64,000 bases of DNA from Parus major (GCF_001522545.3 NC_031773.1:24773035-24837034), one strand, 5' to 3'. Shown: positions 12,001 to 26,616, counted from the first letter of the stretch. Numbers and translations: made by a program. Notes: generated from the sequence alone by a model not told the origin.

Positions 12001-15000
12001 AAATTTCAAGCCCACTGATCCCATGAACTCCCAGAAAACCAGAAAGTGATCAAAATGCAATGATGTTCTTTGTTCTTTAACCTTATCTTCTGCAAGGGCA
12101 ACAAGAAATAGTAAAACCTTAGAAGTGTCAAGGCAAACCACATGACATGAGAATTCCCATGGGCAGAAGAGAGGCTGAGAAAAAGTTTGTGCCACTATTG
12201 AGCTACTACAGTAGCAGCATGGTCCCTGCCATATGCTTCTGCTACCTCCTGGCACTTTCTTTGGAACTTACCTATCCCATGGAAATTAGATTTAAGAGCT
12301 TAAATTGGCAGTAAACTAAAATTTGCAAGGAGATGATCGGACATTTTTCTGCCAGTTTATTGAGTTGAACCAGTTGACTCCAGAGGTGGGCATGTGCCAA
12401 AGCTAGCACAAATGGAGAAGACTGGAACAATGGTAAAAATGTGACACTTTTCATAGCAGCTTGCTTTTAGGTGGACTAAAGTATCACCGTATATATAACC
12501 GTAGTCTCAGGTAGATAGGCCTGTTGTTTTTAAAACATTCTGGACCCTTGCAACATTCACAATATGCCTGTAGTATTATCTTTCCCAGTGGAAAAATGCT
12601 TCGAGTAATAAAAATTTCATGCTATTTGTTTTCTTTTTACAGATTTCTAATATATGGTGCTTTATGAAAGCTGATGAAAACCCTGAGTTGTAGGAGTGCC
12701 AAACTCATCAGACTGTCAGGTAAAGGATAGAAGATATGGGGAGTCTCACAGCGTGCCAAGCCCAAAGCCCAGACTCTGCAGTGTTCCCTTTGTAATGGAG
12801 CTCCCTCATCCTGCCTTGGAGGTATGTGGAGTGTGACTGTCACAACCTGGCTTTTACTCTGAGCAGCTGAAAACAGCACACCCTGTACACAAGCAAGCAG
12901 ATAGGACTTCATAGTGAAACTGTGTGTGTGTGGGGAGGGTGTCCTGTTCATCACACTGCATCTTCACACTAATGTGTGTGTAATTTAGCTTCACATTTGT
13001 TACAATTTGCATGACTGGCAAGTTTTTACCGTATAAATTGTCTTTCACATATTTATTTCTGTAGCACACAGACCTAATAAGACTGAGTCAACAGGCTTGG
13101 AGCTGCTAATCTAGTCCTGTCAGATATGATGTTCTACAAACAGGATGTCTAGTTTCTTTGGACAGGAGCTGGATTTGTTGGATACCAACAGTTTGATTAC
13201 TTTATGCAGTCTCCTAATAGCCAAAAGAAATTGGGAACACTAAGTAGCCTTTAATTTAGGGCAAACAAAGGTTAAAGTGGCAAAAAAGAAGAAAGAAACA
13301 ACAGGACTGAAGCTCAAATAATACCTAAGATTTTTAATAGTATAACTCTGATGCAAATTTAGGTGTGTAATGAAAGTATACCCACCCTGGCTTTGCTGTC
13401 CCCACAAATTCTATGGCTGCACTGGGATCTTTTGGGTATCCTCATTAATACTGCTGCTTTAAGCACATTGATCAGTTTTCTGTGAAGAGAGACTACAGGA
13501 AACAGCCCCTAAACTTAGATCCTCTGCATCACACCTTATTTAGTTGCCTCAGGTAGCTTTAAACAGATGGTGTAAAACCCCTCTTTTCTATGTAAGCCAG
13601 TCAGTGGACCATTTGAAAACACACACGCTAACAGAGTCTACAAAACTGCAAGAGAGAACTTGGGGTCACTGCAAACCATGCTGTTTCCAGCATTTGCATC
13701 TAAACAACAGGCTCTCTGATGACACAGACTTAGAAGAAATACACTTATTTCACTGGACTACATAAAATTGATGGAAGAAATTAGCAGTAAAGAGTTTCCA
13801 GATCAGGGTTTGGCCTCTTGGGGGTAACAAAGTAGATTCTGAAAGATACAGAACAGCATTTCAGCAATTGGGTACCATGCTTTGCTAGGTTACTTAAGAC
13901 ATTACCAGTAATGTATTGCTTAGTTGTACCCATGTACACCATTAAAGTTATTCCAGTGTGGCATAGAGTGAGCAAGCTGAGGTCAAAATATGCCAGCTGG
14001 AGAATATTAGGGAAAAATGTTCCTTCAATTTCTGCTTAATGTTCTGATAAAAATAAAGAAGCCACTCTCTGGCACTATGGATGTGTTTACTTGCACTACA
14101 TTATGACTACTCTTCTTTGACTTACATGGGCTCCTGCAATATCTCTTGCCATTTCCCATTCTTGAATTTTTCACATATTTTCCAGGAAGGAGCAGTTTAT
14201 GTTCATGATGTTTCTTTTGCAGGAAAAAAGAATAAAAAAAAATATTATTAACTATAGCAAGATGTTACTGTAGTTGTTTTGGGGTTTTATTTTTACAATA
14301 AAACTATGTTAAAAGGAAAAAATTATATAAACACATAAGCCGCATTTGGCAATGGTATACATAAAAGTTTTATGGAGACAAAACCCTATAGGGTTCTTTT
14401 GGAGCTAATTATTCCAATATGCAAATTAAAATTGTGCATTATTCATTTTTGTCAAATAATTTTCATTTGCTTTGGTGTTCTTATAATAAAAATCTGCCAA
14501 CAGGGTTTCCTCTTAACTCATCTAAGGAAGCCTGTGAAGAACACTCCATATTTAACTCTCTTTTAGATCACTGTGGCTTGAGAATACTTTTAATCTCTTT
14601 TCCATTTATAACTGTACTGCTTGACCTTTTTGCAGCAAGGTGTCTTGTATATAAAATGTCAAAGAGAGGATTATAGACATGGGACAAAGATATAGTTTAA
14701 TTAAAAAAAGTCCTGTGAGACTGAAAAAGGTTACTGGCCCAGATCACAAATATTTAATGCCAGATTACTATTTATGATGTTAAAATAACAAAAAAGGGTT
14801 TATGGGTAACTTGTAATTGACCAACCTTTACAGGTGCATATGATAATATTAAGCTTCAAGTAATAACTTTCATATTAGCTTGGAAATTAGTTTTAAAAAT
14901 TTAAGAAATATTTCCTTAATGTTTTCTGTGTATTATAGAACTATCTCTACAACATGAAATAGGTTAATGGTTGAAAGTCTGTTTCTAATTCAAAATGGTT

Positions 15001-16185
15001 CTGTAGGAAAGAATAAAATAAAGTGTGAATTTTTGAAATTTATTCACATGTTCTTTATTTTCCATCTCTGACATTTAAGCTTGTATAGGAGCATGGGCTC
15101 AATACTGAAGGAATGATTGAGAAAGACTAACCTAGATTTTGTTGCTGATTTTCCCCACAGAAGCAGTGAATACATTTCCAAGCTGAATGGTTCTACCAGG
15201 TTTCTCCACTTCTGTTCATTCCATGTGATAATGAGATGGAACAATTGTTTTTGTACTTCATAAACAAAGGGAAGGCCATGGACAAGTATTCCCAGAAAGA
15301 ACCTAATTTACCAGTTAATGTATGAATCGAAATGAGTTCATGATGGTACTGACTGGATTTTGATTCAAGATTGGGTGTTAACAAATCAATGATCCAGCAA
15401 TAGAGAAACAAGAAAATTTGAGGCCCAGTTTTAAGAGTAGAGCACCCACAGATCTCCTTGGTTTTCACCGACAAACTCATGGAAGCATCAGAGAAAACTG
15501 GCACACTATTTATACAACTACCTCAGTAAAGGTGCAGTAAATGCATTGTGTAGTGATAATTTGATTTTTATTTTTTAATATAAAACCAATTTTTGTGATT
15601 TTTGTTAAACTTCCTATATAAAAGTTGGCAAGCATAGATAGATAAAGTATAATACAGAATTTTCCTGGGTCTAAATATTTTTAGGGGAAAGTGAGGAAAA
15701 AGGGTAAGATGAAAAAATCCTTCTCCTGCATAGCAGTAGTAATAAGAATCTTCTATAAATATCCATGGTTGAGTTTGATTCTGGGCAGAAGTATTAGGAA
15801 TATTATTTGAGAAAAATGCTACCAGAATTCCCATGAGAAGCCCTAAGTCACTGCAGGGCACTCTGGAATTTCTAGTCTGAATGGAAAAAAAGATCCTGTT
15901 AATAAGGGCACTGCTTAGTTCTGTTCTATTATGCCAGCTAGCACACTTCAATAATGATGATAGTATAGAAAGTGCAGGTAAAGAGAAGACTGGTGATGAG
16001 GATGAGGATTTGGAGAGCAGATTGACCAAAACGTGATGACAGTATTTACTCAGCACCCTGCTGGGTGAAGGCATACAATAATTTTTATCTTGTAGTTCTG
16101 TAGAGCTGATAAATGGAAAAGCAGATATTCTAAATAAACCTGTGTGGGTACTGCCTGCTTGGAGAGCAGCACATACCGTACAGAC
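9061..16185. other. Non-coding AT-rich DNA
   Basis: No gene is supported. The stretch contains a CAAA-rich simple repeat (11136-11186), a splice-flanked but non-coding segment at 12643-12719, an octamer site ATGCAAAT at 14419-14426 within AT-rich DNA, and a long minus-strand open frame ending near 15568. The segment around 11300-11700 has a repeat-like feel, but I cannot name a family. Confidence 0.5.
11136..11186. repeat. CAAA/CCAAA-rich simple repeat
   Basis: A low-complexity run of caaac and ccaaac units, with no G on this strand, ends in a short A tract. It is an ordinary microsatellite-like feature. Confidence 0.85.
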
Positions 16186-16197
16186 AGGATGATCCAC
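15568..16197 (-). other. Unidentified 209-codon open frame, probably not a gene
   Basis: This is the longest clean ATG-to-stop frame outside the minisatellite region. The conceptual product is serine-rich in its first half (residues about 60-95 include a run of five serines) and aromatic- and basic-rich at the C-terminus. I see no signal peptide, transmembrane helix or known motif. Its start codon lies inside the CR1 copy that begins near 16186, which argues against an ancestral gene start. No clear splice sites frame it. The length is more than I would expect by chance at this base composition, so it is listed, but I do not recognise it. Confidence 0.12.
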
Positions 16198-16352
16198 CCC
16201 TGGAAATGTTCAAGGCCAGGCTGAATGGGGTCCTGTACAACATGATCTGGTGGGTGGCATCCCTGCCCAAGGCAGGGGGGATGGAACTAGGTGAACATAA
16301 TGGTCTCTTACAACCCCCATTACATAGAGCAATACTTTCTATGATTTCAGAA
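16186..16352 (+). mobile_element. CR1 LINE 3' end (truncated)
   Basis: This is a second truncated avian CR1 3' end. It contains 'ctggaaatgttcaaggccagg' (16201-16221), 'tggggtcctgtacaacatgatctggtgggtggcatccctgccc' (16227-16269), 'gaactaggtgaacataatgg' (16285-16304) and 'caatactttctatgatttc' (16331-16349) as a decayed octamer tail. An A-rich stretch follows. This pattern matches the 3' part of ORF2 plus 3' UTR in CR1 families. Small changes in the tail and the 'gaacataatggtctctta' segment indicate an old insertion. It is not functional. Confidence 0.92.
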
Positions 16353-19300
16353 AAAAAAATAAAATAAATCCTGAATATCTTAAGTCATTGTAGCATGATC
16401 TCAAGATTACACAGCAGTACTATAGTAAATAGATGTTAATAATTAAAGACTTGTAAGTAAACAGAAAATGTAATATGATGCAATATGGATTTTCCAGGAT
16501 CATCACTGTGGTATTCTACTTTTATTAGAAGATAAATTTCATAAACAAAGGAAACATGATGGACATCATCTAAGAGGAGGTAAAAAATTAGGCACTGTTT
16601 CCTGTAGAAATTGATAGATAAGTTACAGAAGATGGGCATTAAAAAAGCAGTAAAGAAGACCGGGAAATGTGTGGGTCATTGTTAACACAGTCATGAAAGA
16701 TGAGTTAGGAAAATTCTGCTTTTGAGTTCCTCCAGGTCACACTAACAAGTTGTGATTGATCTTCAGTATAATAAACCAGACTAACATACATTAAAACAAC
16801 AAAATCACCCAATGTTTTCAAAGTAAATAATACAAGATATGAAGTCATTTGTTTGAAGGTCAGTGACAGAAGTTCCTTCTTCGCACTGCTGACCTTCTAC
16901 TTCTCAGAACTCTCAGGCTGTTGGGTACCCTGGAGCAGAGACCTCCAATATCTGCCAGTGTTCTAAGTGTCCACGAAAAATAGCTATTAATTAGCACACA
17001 GACCTCAGCTGAGTTCCCAGACACTGTATTACTGAGATACTGTCATTTCCTATGGGTCAATGAATATTGATTAAAGCCAGCATTTTCTGCTGGGCAGTTT
17101 ACACAGCTCCTACCCTGCTTATTGGCAGTGGGTTATTTCATTTTTCCCAGCTTACCTCTCCCATGTGCCATACAAACCTGGAGCATAATCAACCAGTATG
17201 GTGCAGGGCTGAGCATTGCAACAGCCAGTGCTGTGTCTCCTTCATCTTCTTGTGGATCTAATCCTCAGCACCTGAACATCATATAAAGATGAGGATACAT
17301 CAGATGTTTATTTAATTCCTACACATGCCCATAATTTCAATCGACATAGGCTGTTAGTGTTCAGTCCAAGGTTTGGAATGAAGTTAAGTATGGACCTGAA
17401 AACAAATGCCATGGATTTTTGTATTCAGAAATATTTGGTATGTGCTCAGCTTTTAATAAATATTTTGTGGAAGTAGAACTCACTGGTATAACCATTTTTC
17501 TTGACCAGCTCTTGACAGAGCTGTATTAAAACATACAAACCCTTTCATTTTCAACATGCATATTGCAGTCATATAACTTGACCCTTCCCTCATCCTGCTG
17601 CACACTTTCTCTTGATTCTGAAAGAGTACGAAGTTTTCAGATTATGAAGGGGAAATACACTTAGCAACACCAACTACTGTGATCCTGTGGGTTCTGTGAA
17701 ATGCTGCCTATGCCACCAGATTTAGACTTCAGATTTCTCAACTGTGTCATTGTTGCCATGTAACCATTTCCCATCCTGTGAAACATAATGGACTGATCTG
17801 GCAAACCTGACAGAGACAGACCTCATGTTGACTTTACTACCTCCCTCCAGCCTTTATTTCATCTGAAAGGCAATAACAGAAAGGATCGTTGTCATCTGAC
17901 ATCATTATCCTTAGGCATGGAGTTCAGATTTTACCAATTTCTATTGGACTGCAGTAGAATATAAGAAAGGGTCTCCCATAGCATGTCAGCAAAAATTACT
18001 TCCAAATACATATGCTTTTTTTTTTTCTAGAGTGGTGTTTTTCAGACATAGGGCCATGACTCTTGTCTAGGTGTGCAGAGAATGACAGGGATCTTCTTCA
18101 GTACCCTCTTCTCTGATAGTACTTTTCAATTTTTAGTCTGCTGGGTAAGACTTTGAAAACATGGCTTTATAAATCACCTATAAGCAGAATTTGGTGTAGT
18201 GATGCCCATTTGAATTAACAGAGGGCCTGAAAAATTTGTCATATGGGAAGCAGATTGTTCATTCTCTACCAGAAGCTCCCTGAGCACCTTCCTTACATAG
18301 TAGAGCACTTAGGGTAAATATACATCCAGGGTACTGATTCACATTACAGTTAAACTAAACTAAGGGCTTGCTTCTAGTAAAAGCAGGGGGTGTCAGTACC
18401 TTTCCCACCTACTTTGTTCCTTCCTCTTTTGTGTCTGTTCCAAGAAGCTTGATGATTTCTTCCTTTGCACTGCCTTGGCACCCATCTGATCACACATTAA
18501 ACATGCCAACATGCTAACCTTGCAAAAAATTCATATTTTTGAGGCATTTTTGCTAGTTGTTTTTTTCCTGAAGCTTTAATGAAGTAAATTTGACTCTTCA
18601 GCCATCCACTGAGCCTTGGCTTGGACTGGTGGCAGGCCACAGCTGGGCTTCAGTCTGCAGTGTGTGTGCAGGGAAAGCAGGGGTGCAGTGCAGGGCAGTG
18701 GGACCCCACAGAGGTTACAAGGAGCCAGTACCTCTGTCACCATCTCATTCATACTCCAAGTATGAAGCTGAAGGCAAAACTTTGTAGTGTTAAACATCAC
18801 CTTCAGTTCATATTCTGTTCTCCCATCCACTTGAATTCCCATCAAACTTATTGAATCCTCCATTTTCTGTTTTTAAAGGAGGGTTGATTGGATTACAACT
18901 GAATATGCAGAATGTACATTTGAAAAGACACACAAGGGAGCATCATAAGCCGTTCTGCCCTTCATACATTTCTAAGGCAGTGATAACTGTATCCCAGACC
19001 CTAGAAGCCATACTCTTTAACAGACTTAGACACCCAGTTACCTATAATTCCAAAGCAGGCCAGCACTTTGTGCAGTGAAAATTTTGGATCTGCAAATTTA
19101 AAAACTGAAAACCTTTTCAGGTATGTTCACATTTCCTAAGCAAAACTCATTTAAATTCTCAGGGTTGATCTTAAACTTCAAGCCAGCTCACTTGATTTGT
19201 TATGTGCCCAGTAGCTATTGACAAAGATATTACTGACTGTTCTAGTCTTTTTTTTTCCCAGAAAAATCTTCCTTATCTTGTGTCTTTCACAAGTACTATT

Positions 19301-22300
19301 TTCCATAATCCATCAGATTTCATATTATCAGGTTGTTTGAAGATGTATGTTCAGATTTCTTTGCTTGCTTAGCAATATGTAAACATTGGAGACCTCAGTT
19401 AGATTTATATGACAAAGGAAGTGACAGGATCTCTTTGACAAAGCTAAGCAAGGAGTCTAAAATGTTAGACTTCTGGAAGTTGTAGGTTGAAATTAGTGGT
19501 TAGGACTTGTCCTCCACCAGTGATACAACAGAAGCACAGTGTAGTTTACCTATATACGCCAGTGAGTAAACTCAGGTGGTTCCTGTGGAGACTAAGGTAA
19601 TTGGCCCGTTCAAAAGCTAAATTTGGTGCCTATCAATAATTTTGCATATTTGAGAGCTTCCCTGACCTTTCTGTGGGACAACATGCTGCCACAGAAGACA
19701 GGACTAAAAGTGGTGACTCATTAGGTACTTCTTATTTTTGAGGAGAATTCAATCTTAGTTCTAGATGATCATGCATATATACACATGACATAAAAAAATA
19801 ATTATGGATAGGATATTATCATAAATACAGAGAAGTATTTGCAAGTTTTGTTCACTTGGAAGTTGTAGGTGTTTAAATAAATTATTAGGGAGTAGACACA
19901 GATACGGCCTTTTTGTTGAGGATGAAAACATAACTTGCCACATCCCACAGTTATCAGATCTACAGTTTTTGCAGTGGCATATCTTCTCTTGGTTGGAGTT
20001 CCATCTTGAGGAACCTTTTACAGACCGTGTGAGAAAAACTTCCCTACCTGCATGACCCTGGAGTCTGTGTTCTTGAGTGGTGTAGGTTTACTGACAGCAA
20101 TATTGCAGATAATCAGTAGAATGTCCACAGTGTGGTTTGATGGCAAGTGCTACGGCTGTAAGTGTTGTCATTGCCATGCAGCTCCCTCAAATCAAGCCAT
20201 CCAACTGTTTGTTCAGCATCATCTGCTACTGCGGTGGAACTTTTCTAATACCATTTGAAATTTCTTACTAAAAAACTGAAAAAAGACCTTAAAATACACT
20301 ATTTTCAAGTTAGGTTTTGAAAGCCATATGATCATCTGCCCTTCAGGGCCACTAAAGTCTTCTTATTATGTAGCAATATGTTTTATAATACAAGAAAATA
20401 TGTGAAAAGATGCAAACAATTAATAGCACCACAAACTCTCTTTATCATAACATTATTTAATCTCAGAAGACTTAATTTTCTTTGAAGCTATCTTGAAAAC
20501 CATCATCAGGAATCATAGGTCCTAGGTTGTGGAATTCCAGGAACCATGGAAAATGCAAGAAAGAGTAATCAAATGCCTCTCAATTTCTGCTATCTCTGAG
20601 TTCACCAGATTGGTCTGCCTGTTCAAAGAAACTTAAAAAGGGTCAGATTTGGCCAGCTGGGAATCCCTGCTATACTGTCCATATGTTTTAACAGGTGGAA
20701 GGATTGCTCAGCTCTTCGCTCTTCTGCCAGGAAATGGGCAATGCTTGGAGGTGTCCAGGGGATGCCCATTGGGCTGGACCAGTTCCAGCACTCTGAAACT
20801 GCAACAAATAGGGTAAGGAAGAGGCATTTACAAAATCAATCTTTAACCCCTGTGCAGTGGAGTGAAGTAGCTTCCTTCAGGGAACATAGAGAGCTGCTGA
20901 GCTAGGCTCCTGCTTTCAATCTCTTTCCAGTGACTCTGCTGGGATCTTAGGGAGAGAGCTTAATTGGTCCTCTCTGATACACTGGTATAGATAATGATAA
21001 AAATCATGCTCATTTACTCCATAATTTAAGATTAAATTTCTACCAAAATGCATAAAATTCATAATCACCATTGTAGTTCTATTTTTATGTTTCATGCCCC
21101 ATTCACTAAATAAAAGGCATATGGAGAGGGAGAGGGAAAGAGACAAGTAGAAATCAAGTTAACACAGAGCAAATGTGTCAAGTAAAGTCCTTGGAAGCTT
21201 TCAAGGTCAATATAATGAAAAAGTGTGTAGGAAATCTAACAATTTAACAGGCAAAATGTCCTCACATTTATGAGAACTCAGGTAGAAGAATATGATTCTG
21301 CATTTGCCATACTGCTGTTCACATTTCCTGTAATTTTAGTTTGTTGTTCTTAATAATAAGAGATTACTGGAGCAAATAACATAAATTTACACCTCCATCT
21401 ATGGCAGGCAACAACTGCTGTGCAACTGAAGGAAGAATTCTCACTCCACGCATTTGAGGACAGTATTTCCAGAGGAATCTCTCAGGACTCATCACTACTC
21501 CTCTGAGAGGAAATTACAGGCAAACATTCACTGTCAGGTGAATAGACCTTTATTAATGAGGATTTCCTTAGCCCAGGAATATTTAGGATTTCATGGTTAT
21601 GTAAAGGACCTTTACAACATATCATAACACACTTTTGATATTTAACATATTGCATAACCAAAGAACTTTAAGCTGTAGAACAATGCAGTTATAGTTTTAT
21701 CAAGGTTATATGTCTAATGAGATATATTTTAAATCCATTTAAAAAGTAATGCATGACCTTTTTTAGCACATTTTCCGTCCACTTTAAAAATAAATTATAA
21801 ATCTGTCAGAATTTTAGATTCCTTTGGATGCAATTTTGCATGTCTATTTTGAGGGAAATTTTGAAATTTTCAAAGCTCTCATATAAAGCCTGACCTACAG
21901 GAACTCTACCCCCATCCCCCCCCGCAAAAAAAAATAGTGAAGTATGTGTCTTTAGTGCCACTGATTTTTTTTTTTCCCTCACTTGAAAGTACAGCAGCTG
22001 TCTGCTGTGACAGTTACAAATCTGTCAGGTTATGTAAACTGGGAAAAAAACAAAGAAGATGATATTAAAAGGGTTGCCTACAGTTTCTGAAAATTTGAGC
22101 TGCTTGTTCTGTCTCCCTGAGTTTTTGGGCTCTTGCTGCATAGTTAAGACTTGAGAAGCGTTGGTCTCCAGTTGTAGAGATGGTAAAAAAGGCTCCTTAG
22201 ACAGGTAGGAATGACATTGTTGTCTGTGTAGCATTTAGAACCCCTGGTTTCCTTAGGCTAAAGGCTCACTAGCTTTTCCTGATCCTTAGCAAGTTCCAAA

Positions 22301-25300
22301 ATAAACTTCCAGAAAACGAGGTAGGTTTAAATCAAAATGTTACCTGTATTTCAAAAGAGGATTGTCAAATATACATGCACCTATATAGTTAATCTTATTT
22401 TAAAGTAATTTTTCAGGAAGAAAATTCTGAAGGTTCTAACTATCTCTCATCCTATGACATTGCTGTTAGGCTCCACTGAAAGAGTGACTGAGCAGTCAGG
22501 GATAAAAATAAACTGCTGGTTCACATGTCATTCAGGCTCACAGAGAAAGATTCAGGACATGCTGACTAAGCAGTGTTTGACCAATTAAAGTGGCTCTTTT
22601 GTGTTTTTTTTATTAACTACTCTACTGATAATCACTATTACTATTAAATGAGTGTCAAAAGTTGCAGTGGTTTAGGTCTAGGCTAATATTCCTCCTATGC
22701 TATCTGTCCTTTGTGCCTATCAGGGGTTTTATTCCTTTTAACCTCTAGGGAACATGAAGAACTGTTCTAGCTCTAATAAAATTTAACTTTAAATGGTTCC
22801 CAGGATCATTTTTAACAAGTTCTTCTACCATACCTAGAGCAGGGACTAAATGTGTTTACGTTGTTGATATACTTTGCTGTTGGACTGTGATTAGGTGCTC
22901 GTGCCAGTTTCATTAACTTTTTTGGCAGTGGTTTATGCAGATGATTACAAACTGAAACTAATGCATTTTCAGGGTCTAGCAGCAGTGGGAAGAATTGATT
23001 TTTAGAGGCTTATTTTACACAGAAAACACAGTGGTACACCATGGATCGTGCAGTTCAAGGAGGTCATAACAGTCCTTTAGGGTGAATTTTTGCTATTGTC
23101 TCCTTCTCGACATGGTTGGCCTGCAGGAAAAATAGAGTGATAACTACATGGAGCCGTGTTACCAGACTAGCTATTGCAGATCCATGTTAGCAATGATGAC
23201 GAGGTATGTTTCTCTCTCAGCCAACTGGCTCTAGGCCAGTGGAGCAGGAGTTAACACCCAGAGCTATGGAAGGGATATTTGAGGTGCTCCTACCATGATG
23301 TGTGCTAGAAAAGACAGAGCCTCTGGGTTAGATTACTCCTAGTCTCTCTTCAAATGATCTCCTCTAGGCTGCCTTTTCAGACAGACACCTTCTTAACAGA
23401 GAAGGCTCAAGCTGTGTCCATAACACCCAGTAACAGCATGGACTGAAGGGTTAGCTGAGTTGGAAGTGTAAAGCGTGCATGACAAAAAAATCTAGAGTAG
23501 TTTTCAATTTTTCTTCCTGGCTAATACCCAGAGGAAGTGTAGCTAGATAGGATTCACATGCTGCTAGCTTAAGCACTAACATGCTTACCACCAGTCATCC
23601 AGAAAGATAGACTGCTCTCTGGACAGGTGGCCATCAGTCAGACAAGAGAAGTTGTAATAATCTGTTCTGTGATCTTTCTGAGGTCTCCAAGATTTCTACT
23701 GCTTTCTAGCTTGGATCAAAGTTTAAATAATGATAACATTTTTCTCGAGTTCTTCAGTTACCAACTTCCAGAATTCCAATGATTTCATTTCTATCAGTGG
23801 TTTTTTTTGTCTTTCATATATTTCACAGCTTTAACATATAAAATACCTCATAGCTCAAATTTTTTTAAAGAACAAGTAGACCAATATAACACATTTGTGA
23901 ATACAAAAATGGATGGTGGCTCATAGACATGTAGAGTTCAGGGTGTTTTACCTCTTCTACCCAGCAGATATTTTCACTCAAGTTTAGGGAACTTCCAAGC
24001 TCACCTTTTCTTCATGGTAAATAAGAGTATTGCAGATGCTGATGTTCTTCATCCCCTCTTGTTCAGTCCTGGATGCCCATCTGGAGTCTTTGGGCAAGAA
24101 AAGCGAAGATATGGTTGGTGTGGCCAACTTTAGGGACATAAAACTGAGGGTCACATGAGTTACAGCAGGCACTGGTGGCATAGCAAAGAGTACTAGAGAG
24201 ATTCTGTGTCTATAGTCTTCAGGAGATGACCGTGTTCACGTGTTTCATATTATAGGGAAAATTGATATTGTTGGGCTGATTCATATATATGGGATAGAAC
24301 TTCATCTCACAAAAGTAGTCAATTGCAGTGATCTGTTCACCAGATGTATTTTAGACACCACTTAAAAGATCAAATTTACCTAAAACAGCTCTGGCTTTTT
24401 ATGTGGGAATGGCTGGCATGATCACTGTCTCTGTACCATCTATCTTTGTTTCTGCATAATATTTGAAATCAAATAGCTTATTGACCACTTCTGTCAGATC
24501 TTTTCTTTTGGGGATGAAATAACTGAATATTTCTCATGGAAAATTCTTGCCATGGGAATTGTCACCTCCTCTGATTTGTAGCTCTGATTTGTAGCTTAGA
24601 TAAAAGTCACATTTACTTACTCTAGGCCTTCCTTAGAGCTAGCCTGGGCAAACAGCCAGAGAAAAAAGAAAGAAAGCACCAGACTGGTTTAGTTCATGCC
24701 AATTTTTGATAGCGGTTATTCTGGAGACTTGATAACTGCAGAAGTCATAAACGGTGCAATAGCCAGTGTAATACTAAAAATCCAAAACTGATAGCCTATT
24801 TTTAGAGATAGTTTGAAGTTCACTTTGGGACAAAAAAGGGCTGGCGATCACACTACAGAAACAAGGGATTATGTGATTGCACCAGTTGCATAGAAACTTC
24901 CAGGGGTAAATCTCTTTAAAAACTTTCTATATGAGGAAAATGTCATTTGGAAGACCTGAGCAAGTGTCATGGGCCCTGTGGAATGTAGTCATGGACTTCA
25001 TTTGGTAAGCTGGATGGCTTCCCAGCTATCAGCAATTCCACTGTGGCCTGAGACAGAAACCGAAAGACAGAAGTTGCTATATTTGCTATGAACCAAATGT
25101 AGTCTGAGCCATTAGAACAGCAAGGGGATCTTTAAAGGGTTGCTTCTGTAGAGCCTAGACAAATAAAAAGCTTGAGATTCACCCAGAAGTTTCTCCTCCA
25201 GTGTTCCACCTACACTTTCCAGGTCTGCCAAGATTTTTTAAAATGACCTGACAAAGAGGATTGAATAACTGTCTCTTCCAACAGCAGATGGGCAGCCAAA

Positions 25301-25938
25301 GGCTTTTGGGCAAGCAGTCCTCTGGCAGCAGAAGGGGTTATACATTTCTGACTCAGAAATTCTTAGATAAAATATAAGCATCAGTAATTATCACTGAAGG
25401 GGTTGTAGGAACTAAAAGCAAGGACAATAATTCTGGTAAATCTTAAAGAGAGATCATATCTTTGAAGCATTAATGGTGCATTCCATTTTATACCTTTTCA
25501 CTGAAATCTTCTGCATATTTTTATTCTTTGTACTGTGCCTGCACACTACTTTTAGCATTTTGATATGGTAACCAGGTAAATTCCATCTGACACTCAAATC
25601 TTCGTACCAGTAGTCTCTAAGGACCTATGAAGAATGAGATATTAGGATACAATATAATGCAGTTTCTTATAATATAATACAGTTTTCATATTAAACATAG
25701 AAATTCTCCATTTACAAGATGCATAATACAACAGTTTAGAAAACAATGTTATATGCAGCACACATCAAGTTTTGCCTATTATAGATCAGCATATCCTAGT
25801 GGAGCCAATGGAGTTATACCAGTTAGCAGTAGTTAAAAAACATGTTGGTCTTATATTGAATTTTTTTTAAGCATTACGTGCATTCTTACAACACAGTTCA
25901 GCAACCTGTGTCTCTCCTGACACTCATATGGCCCCATG
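16353..25938. other. Non-coding AT-rich DNA, no gene seen
   Basis: No known gene or exon is recognised on either strand. There is one splice-flanked segment open in two frames at 20731-20812, mentioned as an observation. A 13-bp direct duplication of ctctgatttgtag lies at 24569-24594. Short poly-T, poly-A and poly-C tracts occur near 18010, 19250 and 21910. Nothing else stands out. Confidence 0.55.
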
Positions 25939-25951
25939 TGCCATCTAGTGG
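25939..25951 (-). promoter_or_regulatory. CTCF core motif match, minus orientation
   Basis: The reverse strand reads CCACTAGATGGCA, which fits every position of the CTCF core CCASYAGRKGGCR. The flanking positions fit less well. The surroundings are AT-rich and have no other sign of a promoter. A single motif match is only suggestive of binding. Confidence 0.4.
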
Positions 25952-26616
25952 AAAAGGTCAACTTTAAAAGATACTGTCAACCTGAGCTAGGAGGGTTTAC
26001 AATGGAAAATGAAATGGAAAACAAATACTAAGGAAAAAGGGAGTCTTCTATTCTGAAGGACGACATACTTTCAAATGCAGGTATATTACAAGTAGGTGGA
26101 TAGGGATAATATTTGACACTTTGTAATTAGTCTTACAATTATTTCCAGTATAAATAAACACTTTTGAATCTTTAACTGCATAGAAATCAATATGGACTGA
26201 GGGACAAAAGGGCTTATTTTTCTTAATCTAGTGATTAGTCTTGATTTCATAAAGGCAATCTGGAGAAGGACAAGAAAGATAAAGGATAAAAATAGAAAAG
26301 TACATGTGGAACTCTGAAGGAGTAGTAAAAGCAGTTCTTATAACTGATATCAGTTTTTCTGAAAATGCTGATGTATAAAATGTCTGAAATGCAAATGTAA
26401 AAGAAATAAGTGGAAAGAATTATTTAATGACTTTAAAAAAAAAACAGTTTTCATGGGGTTTTTCTCCTTTCGTTTTGTTGTCTCTCTCCAGCTAGTCCTC
26501 TAGAGATCTATTTTCTCTTTTTTTTCCTCTTGTGATAGAATATATCTGCTGCAGCCTCCGTCTTACTTCAGTCTTTCCTCTCTTCAGGAGCTGTCTTTAC
26601 AGATCCACTCTCCCTA

